Part shown: in pieces, positions 23,940 through 31,613 of the stretch
Layout: every line of letters starts with the position of its first letter
How positions within the stretch are numbered: position 1 is the stretch's first letter
Source: JACCQS01 sp050999295
GTDB lineage: Bacteria > Actinomycetota > Actinomycetes > Mycobacteriales > Geodermatophilaceae
Direction of reading: 5' to 3'
DNA length: 36,976 bases
Assembly: GCA_050999295.1 (NCBI GenBank)
Contig: JBPCPI010000182.1
Coordinates: 1 to 36,976 of the forward strand
Notes under the pieces: generated by a model
Told to the model about the DNA's origin: nothing
Databases searched by the model: none
What the model saw: the letters and a program-made list of their open reading frames with translations, nothing else
Made by a program: the position numbers and the translations under genes

Positions 23940-24482
23940 TCAGTCCACGGCGCCGGTGACCTCGGGGGAGAGCCGGTCGAACCAGTCGAGGACGGCGCGT
24001 TCGTAGGTCAGCCCGAAGTCCAGCGTGGCAAGAGCGTAGGCGTCGACCTCGTCGCCGGCCGCCTCCACAGCGGCTTGCTGCTCCTCATATCGAGCTAGCC
24101 GGGCAGCGTGCAGGCCGCGATGGTGGTCCAGGAATTCTGCGAGCCGGTCGGACGGCAGGTGTCGGCCGAATGCAAGGGTGAGCAGTAGCGGGAAACGAAT
24201 CGTCTCGGTAGCCGGTTCGCGGTCGACCCAGTCGAGGAAAGCGGCGCGACCGGCGTCGGTGATCGCGTACGGCTGACGGTCCCGACGTCCCCGCTCGCCT
24301 GCTTCGACCAGTCCGGCATCGGCCATCGTCGAGAGTTCTCGATAGACCTGGCTCTGACTCAGTGACCAGAAGTCACCGATCACCAACTGGGCCGTGACGA
24401 CCAGGTCCCAACCGGTCAGCGGTCCATGGTGCAGGAAGCCCAACAGCGAGGCGGCGGTGGCATTCAGGGGTCTGCCGGTCAT
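23940..24482 (-). CDS. PadR-family transcriptional regulator
   Basis: The 180-residue protein has a PadR winged helix (LNATAASLLGFLHHGPLTGWDL, SQSQVYRELSTMADAGLVEA, RQPYAITDAGRAAFLDW) and a C-terminal helical dimerisation segment (RLAEFLDHHRGLHAARLARYEEQQ). The ATG at 24482 gives the typical family N-terminus; a longer frame from 24578 runs through the operator region. It is divergent from a small membrane protein gene at 24617, and three similar 12-bp words lie between them. Confidence 0.88.
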   Translation of the reverse strand: MTGRPLNATAASLLGFLHHGPLTGWDLVVTAQLVIGDFWSLSQSQVYRELSTMADAGLVEAGERGRRDRQPYAITDAGRAAFLDWVDREPATETIRFPLLLTLAFGRHLPSDRLAEFLDHHRGLHAARLARYEEQQAAVEAAGDEVDAYALATLDFGLTYERAVLDWFDRLSPEVTGAVD

Positions 24483-24521
24483 GGCTCTCTCCGCGCTGTC
24501 GGTGGCTTGAGTCTGTCCTAC

Positions 24522-24592
24522 CACTGTGTCAGGCCTTGACATTCCACAATGACAGGTCAATGCTGCAAGCCACGACATAGCACAGTGCTAGG
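24522..24592. promoter_or_regulatory. Three CAC-N5/6-AGG repeats and promoter between PadR and membrane protein
   Basis: Similar dodecamers CACTGTGTCAGG (24522-24533), CACAATGACAGG (24545-24556) and CACAGTGCTAGG (24581-24592) lie in the divergent region. A candidate plus-strand promoter, TTGACA at 24536-24541 and AATGCT at 24559-24564 with a 17-nt spacer, overlaps the second repeat. Binding of the PadR protein to these sites would block both promoters; this assignment is inferred from layout. Confidence 0.55.
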
Positions 24593-24616
24593 TCGACGCG
24601 CAGCAGGGACAGCATC

Positions 24617-25111
24617 ATGGTCGATCCACAGAGTGCATATGACGTACTGCTGGCGGTCCACGTCGTCGCAGGTACGGCCGGCCTGGTGCTTGGACCGGTC
24701 GCGATGGTGTTGCCGAAACGGCGTGGCCTGCATCCCCGCGTGGGGATCGCCTACCAGGTGGTTCTGGCCACCCTCGTCCTCAGCGCCGTCGGGTTGGCTG
24801 CATTGGACCTGGCTGACCTGTGGGGGTTGGCCATGATCGCGGTCCTGACCGAGGCCGCAGCACTGTCCGGATGGTGGGCGGCGCGCCGGCAGTTCTCCGG
24901 ATGGCTGGCCTGGCATGTCCGGCTGATGTGCGGCTCGTACGTCTCGCTGGTCACCGCCCTGCTCGTGGTGAACTGGGACTCCCCGCTGGCCTGGCTGCTG
25001 CCAACCGTGATCGGCTCACCCCTGATCGCTTGGGCGAGCGCTCGAGCGACCGCTGGGACGGCGGGATCCTCGCCCGAGCGGATCGGCGCGGGACTACCGG
25101 TCAGCTCCTAG
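24617..25111 (+). CDS. Small four-helix membrane protein (DUF2306-like)
   Basis: The 164-residue protein has about four hydrophobic segments (YDVLLAVHVVAGTAGLVLGPVAM at the start, VVLATLVLSAVGLAAL, LAMIAVLTEAAAL, SLVTALLVVNW) and conserved-looking His residues (AVHVVAGT, AWHVRLMCGSY) that could bind heme or metal. It resembles the DUF2306 group of uncharacterised membrane proteins. It is divergent from, and probably repressed by, the PadR regulator. The 3' end overlaps the convergent acyl-CoA ligase by 11 nt. Confidence 0.75.
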   Translation: MVDPQSAYDVLLAVHVVAGTAGLVLGPVAMVLPKRRGLHPRVGIAYQVVLATLVLSAVGLAALDLADLWGLAMIAVLTEAAALSGWWAARRQFSGWLAWHVRLMCGSYVSLVTALLVVNWDSPLAWLLPTVIGSPLIAWASARATAGTAGSSPERIGAGLPVSS

Positions 25112-26666
25112 CCTTCTCGCGGGCGCGCAGGTCCTTGCGGAAGATCTTGCCGCTGGCCGCCTTCGGGATGGCATCGAGGAACTCGACGTGGCGGACCTTC
25201 TTGTGCGGCGCGAGCTTTGACGTCACAAACTCCATGACCTCTTCAGCGCTCAGGTCCTGGCCCGGGGCCACAACGACGAATGCCTTGGGCGCCTCGCCGC
25301 CCTCCTCGTCGGGCACGCCGATAACTGCCGCGTCAGCGATCGCGGGATGGGAGAGCAGCACTGCTTCCAGTTCTGCCGGAGCCACCTGGTAGCCCTTGTA
25401 CTTGATGAGTTCCTTGACCCGGTCGACGATCCAGAAGAATCCGTCGTCATCGACTAGGGCGACATCCCCGGTGTGCAGCCAGCCGTCCGCGTCCAGGGTC
25501 GCGGCCGTAGCTCCGAGGTCGTTGAGGTAGCCCTTCATCACCTGCGGTCCGCGTACCCACAGCTCGCCCCGCTCGCCCGCGGGGGCGTCCTCTCCGGTCT
25601 CGGGATCGATCAGCCGGGATTCGGTGTTGGGGAGGGCGACTCCGACACATCCCCGCGGTGCTTCCATGCCGTCGGGTGTGGAGTGCGAGACCGGCGAAAG
25701 CTCGGTCATGCCGTATCCCTGGCAGACCCGTAGCTTGAGCCGCCGCTCGCACATCAGCGCGAGTTCCTGGTCCAACGGCGCGGCTCCGGAGAAGATCACG
25801 TTCACCGAGGACAGGTCGTAGTTGTCCACGATCGGATGCTTGGCCAGCGCCAGCACCATCGGCGGTGCCGCGTAGATCCGGGTGACCTTGTGCTCCTGAA
25901 GCGCCCCGAGGAACTGTTCGAGTTCGAAGCGGGGCAACGTGACCAGCGCGGCCCCCATGGACAGCCCGATGTTCATCAGCACGGTAAGCCCGTAGATGTG
26001 GAAGAACGGCAGTACGGCGATGATCCGGTCGTTCTCGCCAAGGTGGAAGAGCGGCTCGCACTGCCGGATGTTGGCCACCAGGTTGCGGTGAGTGAGCATC
26101 ACGCCTTTGGGCAGCCCGGTCGTGCCCGAGGAGTACGGCAGCGTGATCAGGTCGTTGGCCGCATCGATGGCGACATCGACCGAGGGCGCCTTGGAGATCA
26201 GCAGGTCCTGCAGCGAGTCGTGTCCGTCGGCGCCGTCGAGCACGATGATCGCCTCGACCGGAGATATCCGAGCGGCTGCCTTGGCCCGGTCCAGGAAAGG
26301 CGAGACCGTGATCAGCAGTTTGGCGCCGGCGTCCTTGAGCTGGAAGGCGATCTCGTCCGGCCCGTACAGGGAGTTGATCGTCGTCGAGATGGCACCGGTC
26401 TTGGCGATCCCGTGGAAGACGACCGGGTAGTAGATCGTGTTCGGGCTGAACACCGCGACGACGTCGCCCTTGACGACGCCTCGCTCGGCCAGTGCGGCGG
26501 CGAATCGGTCGACGTAGCCGGCCAACTGGGCGAACATGAGTGACTGTCCACTCAGGCCGTCAATGACGGCGGGGCGCTCGGGCAGCCGAGTCGCTGCCTG
26601 CAGCACGTACTCGGTGGTTGAGACGTCCGGGATCTCGACGTCGGGGAAGGTGCTGGACAGGGACAT
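25101..26666 (-). CDS. Acyl-CoA/4-coumarate-CoA ligase-type AMP-forming ligase
   Basis: This 521-residue ANL-superfamily enzyme shows the P-loop-like YSSGTTGLPKGVMLTHRN, the GYGMTELSPVSH motif, WLHTGDVALVDDDGFFWIVDR and KYKGYQVAPAELEAVLL, then the catalytic Lys in PKAASGKIFRKDL. The sequence order is closest to 4-coumarate-CoA ligase-like enzymes, but fatty or other aryl acids are equally possible. The ATG at 26666 is preceded by AGGAGA 6 nt upstream, so longer in-frame extensions through the tandem repeat are rejected. A hotdog thioesterase gene lies upstream in the same direction, suggesting an acyl-CoA module. Confidence 0.92.
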   Translation of the reverse strand: MSLSSTFPDVEIPDVSTTEYVLQAATRLPERPAVIDGLSGQSLMFAQLAGYVDRFAAALAERGVVKGDVVAVFSPNTIYYPVVFHGIAKTGAISTTINSLYGPDEIAFQLKDAGAKLLITVSPFLDRAKAAARISPVEAIIVLDGADGHDSLQDLLISKAPSVDVAIDAANDLITLPYSSGTTGLPKGVMLTHRNLVANIRQCEPLFHLGENDRIIAVLPFFHIYGLTVLMNIGLSMGAALVTLPRFELEQFLGALQEHKVTRIYAAPPMVLALAKHPIVDNYDLSSVNVIFSGAAPLDQELALMCERRLKLRVCQGYGMTELSPVSHSTPDGMEAPRGCVGVALPNTESRLIDPETGEDAPAGERGELWVRGPQVMKGYLNDLGATAATLDADGWLHTGDVALVDDDGFFWIVDRVKELIKYKGYQVAPAELEAVLLSHPAIADAAVIGVPDEEGGEAPKAFVVVAPGQDLSAEEVMEFVTSKLAPHKKVRHVEFLDAIPKAASGKIFRKDLRAREKARS

Positions 26667-26677
26667 TGGGTCTCCTA

Positions 26678-26750
26678 GGTCGGGCTGATCGGGACCGGTC
26701 GGGCTGATCGGACCGGTCGGGCTGATCGGGCCGGTCGGGGCAATCGGTGG
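26678..26750. repeat. Tandem 18-19-bp repeats upstream of the ligase gene
   Basis: Three near-identical units (GGTCGGGCTGATCGGGACC, then 18-nt versions) at 26678-26696, 26697-26714 and 26715-26732, plus a fourth divergent unit to 26750, lie 12 nt upstream of the ligase ATG. Each unit carries GGTC and GATC. They fill the gap between the thioesterase and ligase genes and could be an operator array, an mRNA structure or a variable-number repeat. Confidence 0.8.
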
Positions 26751-26793
26751 GTCTGGCGCGTCCCGCGGTCGGGACGCCTGGGTGCGCTCACGG

Positions 26794-27303
26794 TCAGTCT
26801 CGTGGCCAGAGCACCGCCTGGGTACAGCGGAACAGAGCAATCGTCTTGCCGCTCTGCACGTGCGTGACCTCCGCATCCCACACCTGTGTCGTTCGGCCGG
26901 CGTGCGCGGCCCGCGCGGTGGTCTCGATGTCGCCATCGCGTGCGGTGCCCAGGAAGTTGGCCTTGAGTTCGATCGTGGTGAACCCGAGCGAGGCTTCGGG
27001 CAGCAGGGCGCGGCAGCCGTATCCACATGCGGTATCGGCCAATCCGATGACTACGGCAGCATGCAGGAAGCCGTTGGGAGCAAGCAGTTCGGACCGGATC
27101 GGCAGGGCGGCGACGATCCGTCCGCTTTCGTGCTCGAGGATCTTCAGGCCCAACAGCCCCGGGAAGGCGCCGGGGCTGAGGGCGTTGAGCGGTTCGACGC
27201 CCAGATCCATGGGCAGACCATAGGCGAGCCGGGTCGAGGAGGGGAGCCCTTCGAAATGCGGTCTGGTCAATGGCCGGCGGAACGGAAGCCGCTCCGGGCA
27301 CAT
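26794..27303 (-). CDS. PaaI-like hotdog-fold thioesterase
   Basis: The 169-residue protein has the PaaI-type hotdog layout: GLLGLKILEHESGRIVAALPI, the helix region NGFLHAAVVIGLADTACGYG (with the catalytic-region Asp), then TTIELKANFLGTARDGDIE and a final antiparallel strand region ending ALFRCTQAVLWPRD. It should hydrolyse acyl- or aryl-CoA. The ATG at 27303 has a GAAGG 7 nt upstream; an internal ATG at 27210 would remove a tail that looks poorly conserved. Its neighbour downstream is the AMP-forming ligase, giving a make-and-break pair for CoA thioesters. Confidence 0.85.
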   Translation of the reverse strand: MCPERLPFRRPLTRPHFEGLPSSTRLAYGLPMDLGVEPLNALSPGAFPGLLGLKILEHESGRIVAALPIRSELLAPNGFLHAAVVIGLADTACGYGCRALLPEASLGFTTIELKANFLGTARDGDIETTARAAHAGRTTQVWDAEVTHVQSGKTIALFRCTQAVLWPRD

Positions 27304-27393
27304 CTGAGAACCTTCAGCCCGGGCGCACGCTCGACCCGGCTAGTCTGCGCCCGTCCCCGCACCCAGTTCATCCGACCGCTGGAGAAGACGTCC

Positions 27394-27693
27394 ATGAAGA
27401 AGACCGCCGCCGTGTTCGGGCTCGCTGCTGCTGCTGTGCTGGGTCTGTCCGGCTGTAGCAAGCCTGAGGCGAGTGAGATCTCCTCGGCGGTACAGGAAGA
27501 CGATCTGGACGCCGAGATGGCGGACTGCTTCGCAGCCGCGCTGCTTGCTGCCGACGTGAGTGGAACCAGCTTGGACGTACTGGCCGAGGAAGGCATCGCC
27601 ACTGACGACGGTGGACAGGTCCAGGTCGTCGCCGACGACATCCCAGCGATCAAGGACGCCGCTGAGGAGTGCGGGTTCGAGTTGGTCGGCTGA
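27394..27693 (+). CDS. Small secreted lipoprotein, paralogue 1
   Basis: This 99-residue protein has a signal peptide (MKKTAAVFGLAAAAVLGLSGC) whose LSGC lipobox predicts lipid anchoring at Cys21. The mature domain is acidic, with two conserved-looking Cys (MADCFAAALLA and EECGFELVG) that may form a disulfide, and the segment SLDVLAEEGIATDDGGQVQ. It is clearly related to the next gene. A GGAGAAG lies 9 nt upstream of the ATG. I do not recognise the family. Confidence 0.85.
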   Translation: MKKTAAVFGLAAAAVLGLSGCSKPEASEISSAVQEDDLDAEMADCFAAALLAADVSGTSLDVLAEEGIATDDGGQVQVVADDIPAIKDAAEECGFELVG

Positions 27694-27722
27694 GTTCGCA
27701 CCGTGGCCGATAGCGTGGCGGG

Positions 27723-28010
27723 GTGCACCGCCTCCGTTGCCCCGCCGCCGCGCTGGCCATGGTCTTCCTGGTTCTAGCCGGTTGCGGGTCGCCGTCCGGC
27801 GAAGACATCGCTCGCGCGCTGGAGGCCGACGGTGCCGAGGCATCAGTGGCCCGCTGCGTCGCTGATCAGGCCATCGCCAGTGACCTGTCGACGGATTCCC
27901 TCGACCGCCTGGCGGAGGAAGGCATCACCGACGACAACGGCGAGGACGTGCAGTTCCTGGAGGACGACACGGCGATCCTGCAGGCACTGGTGACGGCCTG
28001 CCTGAATTAG
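27723..28010 (+). CDS. Small secreted lipoprotein, paralogue 2
   Basis: The 95-residue product has a signal peptide with lipobox LAGC and a mature part matching paralogue 1: EDIARALEADGAEASVARCV against SSAVQEDDLDAEMADCF, then SLDRLAEEGITDDNGEDVQ against SLDVLAEEGIATDDGGQVQ, and a C-terminal Cys (VTACLN). Both Cys are kept. GTG start at 27723, 29 nt after its neighbour's stop, so an operon is likely. Function unknown. Confidence 0.82.
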   Translation: MHRLRCPAAALAMVFLVLAGCGSPSGEDIARALEADGAEASVARCVADQAIASDLSTDSLDRLAEEGITDDNGEDVQFLEDDTAILQALVTACLN

Positions 28011-28044
28011 CCGTTCGGCCTGGCCGCGCCTGACGAGCTGGAGA

Positions 28045-28060
28045 GGCCGGAGAGCCGGCC
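28045..28060 (+). terminator. Hairpin after the lipoprotein genes
   Basis: GGCCGG-AGAG-CCGGCC forms a perfect 6-bp stem 34 nt after the second lipoprotein stop. No U-tract follows, as is usual for actinobacterial terminators. It also borders the MarR operator, so another role is possible. Confidence 0.4.
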
Positions 28061-28065
28061 GCAGA

Positions 28066-28086
28066 ATATGCATGATGCATGCATAT
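28066..28086. promoter_or_regulatory. MarR-type operator palindrome
   Basis: ATATGCAT-GATGC-ATGCATAT, a perfect 8-bp inverted repeat with a 5-bp centre, ends 14 nt before the start of the MarR-family gene. It is strikingly AT-rich in this GC-rich setting and overlaps the likely promoter. The symmetry and position suit binding by the MarR dimer, which would then repress itself and the exporter. Confidence 0.75.
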
Positions 28087-28100
28087 GACACACTGCCTAC

Positions 28101-28598
28101 GTGAACGCGATGTCGCCGAAGGAGCCCCCCGCCCAGGAGGTCTCCGCCGCACCCGCCGACGAACAGGTCGTGATCGAGGCGTTCCGCGTCGCCCGGGTAC
28201 TCGGCTCGGCCGATCGAAGCATCGGCGGCCCGCCGCGCGCTTGGCTGTTGCATCGACTTGCGCTGACGCCCGGAACCCGGGTCGCCGATCTAGCCGACAG
28301 CTGCGGTCTCGACGCGTCGACGGCCAGCCGCCACGTACGCACCCTGGAGGACTCGGGCCTGCTCGCGCGAGTGGGCGATCCTGACGATCGCCGGGCCGCG
28401 CGGCTCTCGCTGACCCAGGCTGGTCAGGATGCCCTCGACGCCGCCCTGCGGGTACGCGCCGACCTGGTCTCGCGCGCCACTGCGCACTGGTCGGCCACCG
28501 ACCGGCGTCGGCTTACCGATCTGCTCAGCCGACTCTCCGACGAGCTGGTCGCCGCCAGTACGCCGAATTCCACGGCCGCGAAGGGCACCACGACCTGA
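28101..28598 (+). CDS. MarR-family transcriptional regulator
   Basis: The 165-residue protein has a winged helix (HRLALTPGTRVADLADSCGL, DASTASRHVRTLEDSGLLAR, then the wing DPDDRRAARLSLTQAG), with DPDDRR typical of MarR regulators, followed by a dimerisation helix. It starts with GTG right after a palindrome and its stop shares one base with the ATG of the MFS exporter (TGATG), so the two are co-translated. It probably senses a toxic compound and derepresses the pump. Confidence 0.9.
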   Translation: MNAMSPKEPPAQEVSAAPADEQVVIEAFRVARVLGSADRSIGGPPRAWLLHRLALTPGTRVADLADSCGLDASTASRHVRTLEDSGLLARVGDPDDRRAARLSLTQAGQDALDAALRVRADLVSRATAHWSATDRRRLTDLLSRLSDELVAASTPNSTAAKGTTT

Positions 28599-30259
28599 TG
28601 AGCGCAACACCTGAGACCGCGTCTCCTCCGGGATCTGCTCCGGGATCCCCTCCGGGATCTGCTCCGGGATCCCCGGAGGAGGAGACCCAGGCGTACTTCT
28701 CGCACCGACAGATCATGATCGTAATGTCCGGGATCATGTCCGGGATGTTCCTGGCCGCCCTGGACCAGAGCATCGTGAGTACTGCACTGCCGACAATCAC
28801 CAGCGAACTCGGTGGACTGGACAAGCTGGCGTGGGTCGTCACCGCCTACCTGGTGACCGCAACTGCAGCAACCCCGCTGTGGGGCAAAATCTCTGACCTG
28901 TACGGCCGGCGACTGATCTTCCAGATCGCCATCTCGATCTTCCTGGTCGGCTCGATGGCCTGCGGCCTGGCCCAGGACATCACCCAACTCATCGGCTTCC
29001 GTGCCCTGCAGGGCATCGGTGGAGGCGGCCTGTTCTCCATCGCCCTGGCGATCATCGGCGATGTCGTCCCGCCGCGGGAGCGGGGCCGGTACGGCGGGTA
29101 CTTCGGCGCGGTCTTCGGAGTCTCCAGTGTGGCCGGTCCGCTGGCCGGTGGTTTCTTCACCGACGGCCCGGGCTGGCGCTGGATCTTCTACATCAACGTG
29201 CCGATCGGGATCGCCGCGCTGGTCATCACCTCGCTCGCGCTGAAGATGCCGGTCATCAAGCGCAAGGTCTCCATCGACTACCTCGGAGCACTGACAATCG
29301 TGGTCGCCGTCGCCAGCCTGATCCTCTACCTGGAGTGGCGAGGCAAGGACTACGGCTGGACCGAAGGGTGGGCCCTGGTGCTGCTCGTCACAGCCGTCGC
29401 CGGCATCGCGATCTTCTACTTCGTCGAGAAGCGGGCCGAGGAACCCATCATCCCAATGCGGCTGTTCGGTAATCCGGTATTCAGGGTCGGCGGGCTCTAT
29501 GCGTTCCTCGCCGGCATCGCGATGTTCGGGGTGATCATCTTCCTGCCGCTGTACCTGCAGGCGGTGAAGGGCTTCAGCGCCACCCAGTCGGGACTGGCCA
29601 TGACCCCCGCCGTCGTGGGGATCCTGGTGTCCGCGATCGTCTGCGGTCGGATCCTGGACCGAACCGGACGCTACAAAATCTTTCCGATCGTGGGCGCTCT
29701 GTTGCTGCTGATGTCGGTTGCGCTGCTGTCGACGCTGGCCGTCAACACCAACTACTGGTTGCTCGCCGGCTACATGCTGATCTTCGGACTCGGACTCGGC
29801 GCGCAGATGCAGACCGTGATGACCGCTATCCAGAACTCCGTCAGGATGCGCGACCTGGGGTCGGCGACCGGATCGGTGACTTTCTTCCGGCAGATGGGTG
29901 GGGCGATCGGCGCGTCCGGGTTCGGGGCGGTCTTCGGGATCGTGCTGGCCGCCAACCTGAAGGACGTCTTCGCCGGTTTCGGTGGAAGTGCGCCGCCGAA
30001 CATCAACACCAACGACGTGACCGCCCTGCAGAACCTGCCGGCCGACATCAAAGAGCCGGTCCTCGGTGCCTTCGCCGACGCGCTGGGATCGATGTTCCTG
30101 GTCGGCGTGCCCGCGGTCCTGATCGCGCTGATCGCCGCGTTCTTCCTCAAGGAGATACCGCTCCGCGCCTCGGCCAAGCCGCCGGGAGCCTCGGACAAGG
30201 AAACCGACGAGGACGAGGCGAACGCCGAACTCGAAGCCGCGGCGGCCCCGACCAGCTAA
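28598..30259 (+). CDS. DHA2-family (14-TMS) MFS multidrug exporter
   Basis: This 553-residue protein has the 14-helix DHA2 layout. Motif A is seen as GKISDLYGRR, the first-helix motif as LAALDQSIVSTALPTI, and motif C in the fifth helix as GAVFGVSSVAGPLAGGFFTD. It expels drugs or other hydrophobic compounds by proton antiport. The cytoplasmic N-terminus carries the repeats PPGSAPGSPPGSAPGS, encoded by four 12-bp units at 28626-28673, and the tail is acidic. It is translationally coupled to the MarR gene. Confidence 0.93.
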   Translation: MSATPETASPPGSAPGSPPGSAPGSPEEETQAYFSHRQIMIVMSGIMSGMFLAALDQSIVSTALPTITSELGGLDKLAWVVTAYLVTATAATPLWGKISDLYGRRLIFQIAISIFLVGSMACGLAQDITQLIGFRALQGIGGGGLFSIALAIIGDVVPPRERGRYGGYFGAVFGVSSVAGPLAGGFFTDGPGWRWIFYINVPIGIAALVITSLALKMPVIKRKVSIDYLGALTIVVAVASLILYLEWRGKDYGWTEGWALVLLVTAVAGIAIFYFVEKRAEEPIIPMRLFGNPVFRVGGLYAFLAGIAMFGVIIFLPLYLQAVKGFSATQSGLAMTPAVVGILVSAIVCGRILDRTGRYKIFPIVGALLLLMSVALLSTLAVNTNYWLLAGYMLIFGLGLGAQMQTVMTAIQNSVRMRDLGSATGSVTFFRQMGGAIGASGFGAVFGIVLAANLKDVFAGFGGSAPPNINTNDVTALQNLPADIKEPVLGAFADALGSMFLVGVPAVLIALIAAFFLKEIPLRASAKPPGASDKETDEDEANAELEAAAAPTS

Positions 30260-30283
30260 CCGCAACCCGACTAACCCAACCGG

Positions 30284-30343
30284 ACATTCTCCGGAGAATG
30301 TCGCGTCTGGCGCTGTCCAGACCGCACTTACTCCGGAGAAAGT
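30284..30343. repeat. Paired 18-bp palindromes, 42 bp apart (locus 2)
   Basis: ACATTCTCCGGAGAATGT (30284-30301, perfect, with compensating changes relative to the consensus) and ACTTACTCCGGAGAAAGT (30326-30343, one imperfect pair) are separated by a 24-nt linker ending TCCAGACCGC. They lie between the convergent exporter and folP genes. The paired change in the first copy keeps the stem complementary. Confidence 0.85.
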
Positions 30344-30371
30344 GCCTCGGGATGTCCGGCGGGGGACCTGG

Positions 30372-31283
30372 TTAGGCCAGCCGGCGGATCGTACGAGCGG
30401 GCTGACGGTGGCCCTGGATCGAACTGACCATGTCCAGGACCTCCCGCGTCTGGCGGACCTCGTGCACCCGGAACATCCGCGCTCCCTGCCAAGCGCTCAC
30501 CGCGGTGGCGGCGAGCGTGCCGTACAGCCGTTCGCCGAGTGGCAGGTCCAGGGTCTCGCCGACGAAATCCTTGTTCGACAGGGAGACCAGGACTGGCCAG
30601 CCGGTGGCGACCAATTCGTCGAGTCGGCGGGTGGCCTCCAGCGAGTGCCGGGTGTTCTTGCCGAAGTCATGCCCAGGATCGAGCAGTATCCGGTCGCGCT
30701 GGACCCCGATCGCCACGGCGCGTTCGGCCAGTTCGACGGTGTAGCTGAGGATGTCGGCCAGTACGTCGTCGTAGGTGACCCGGTGCGGCCGGGTACGCGG
30801 CGGCAGGCCACCGGCGTGCGTACACACCAACGCCACACCGCGCGTGGCAGCCACCTCGAGGAGCTTGTGGTCGGACCCGCCCCAGGCGTCGTTGATCAGA
30901 TCGGCACCCGCATCGCAGGCCGCGTCGGCGACCTCGTGTCGGAAGGTGTCCACACTGATCACCAGATCCGGGTAGGCCTCCCTGGTGGCCGCGATCAGGT
31001 CAGCGGTACGCCGAATCTCCTCGGTGGCGGGCACCTCCTCGCCCGGGGCAGCCTTGACCCCGCCGATGTCGACGAGGTCAGCGCCCGCAACCACGACCTC
31101 GTGTATGCGTTGGACCGCGGCGCCGAGTTCGTAGGTGGAGCCTCGGTCGTAGAAGGAGTCCGGGGTCCGGTTGACGATCGCCATCACCAGGCGCTGATCT
31201 GGAACGAAACTGTGCCTACCGAGCAGCAGCGGACGCTGCACTCCGGCTGATGTCGTCCTCTGGCCGTCCGGCGATGCGCTCAT
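30372..31283 (-). CDS. folP2: Dihydropteroate synthase homologue, FolP2 type
   Basis: This 303-residue barrel protein has MAIVNRTPDSFYDRGSTYEL where classic FolP has GILNVTPDSFSDGG. It also has DIGGVKAAPGEEV, ISVDTFRHEVA, LINDAWGG, CTHAGGLPPRTRPHRVTYDD, DPGHDFGKNTRHSLE, SLSNKDFVGETL and FRVHEVRQTREVLDM. This set resembles M. tuberculosis FolP2 rather than FolP1; FolP2 homologues have been reported to lack dihydropteroate synthase activity, so the true substrate is unclear. A fatty-acyl-CoA synthetase lies near, divergent, as in the mycobacterial folP2 neighbourhood as I recall it. No other folate genes are nearby. Confidence 0.9.
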   Translation of the reverse strand: MSASPDGQRTTSAGVQRPLLLGRHSFVPDQRLVMAIVNRTPDSFYDRGSTYELGAAVQRIHEVVVAGADLVDIGGVKAAPGEEVPATEEIRRTADLIAATREAYPDLVISVDTFRHEVADAACDAGADLINDAWGGSDHKLLEVAATRGVALVCTHAGGLPPRTRPHRVTYDDVLADILSYTVELAERAVAIGVQRDRILLDPGHDFGKNTRHSLEATRRLDELVATGWPVLVSLSNKDFVGETLDLPLGERLYGTLAATAVSAWQGARMFRVHEVRQTREVLDMVSSIQGHRQPARTIRRLA

Positions 31284-31427
31284 GGTCCGAGTGTGGTCGG
31301 GCCACCGGGGTCTCCACCACAGGGCAGGTCACAGTTTGCCGGCCGCGGGAGCGGGGAAGTTCTGATGCACCTGGAGAGACACCGTACGTGGTGGGTATCT
31401 CCGATGACCGAAAGGAAGGAACTTCAG

Positions 31428-31595
31428 ATGGCTGCACTGTTCAACAAGATCGCCCAGGTCGCGCGTAGCCCCAAGGGCCAGCAGATGCTGCGGCAGGCCG
31501 GCGCCAAGGCTCAACGACTGGCGAAGGACCCGGCAACCAGGGCCCGCATCGACGGCGTACGTGCGAAGGTCGCCAAGCGCCGTCCCCAGCGCTAG
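31428..31595 (+). CDS. Small basic protein of unknown function
   Basis: A 55-residue, strongly basic protein (MAALFNKIAQVARSPKGQQM and RLAKDPATRARIDGVRAK, ending KRRPQR) is preceded by a good Shine-Dalgarno (AGGAAGG at 31412-31418). Mostly helical, it could bind nucleic acid or acidic membrane lipid. It stops 18 nt before the acyl-CoA synthetase gene, so the two probably form an operon. I do not recognise a named family. Confidence 0.8.
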   Translation: MAALFNKIAQVARSPKGQQMLRQAGAKAQRLAKDPATRARIDGVRAKVAKRRPQR

Positions 31596-31613
31596 TCCTG
31601 CCAAACTGGCCCC

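Noticed and set aside
24617..25111. Heme- or cytochrome-type assignment for the small membrane protein
   Set aside because: Two His residues lie in hydrophobic segments, but no cytochrome motif is complete, so no function is claimed.
26678..26750. CRISPR array
   Set aside because: The units abut with no unique spacers, and there are no cas genes in the window.
26667..27026. N-terminal extension of the acyl-CoA ligase
   Set aside because: It would read through the tandem repeat and the thioesterase gene; the ATG at 26666 has a good ribosome-binding site and gives the normal family length.
28424..30265. 613-codon minus-strand open frame opposite the exporter
   Set aside because: It mirrors the DHA2 exporter and MarR genes, is full of His, Asp, Gly and Arg typical of antisense of high-GC genes, and has no family motif.
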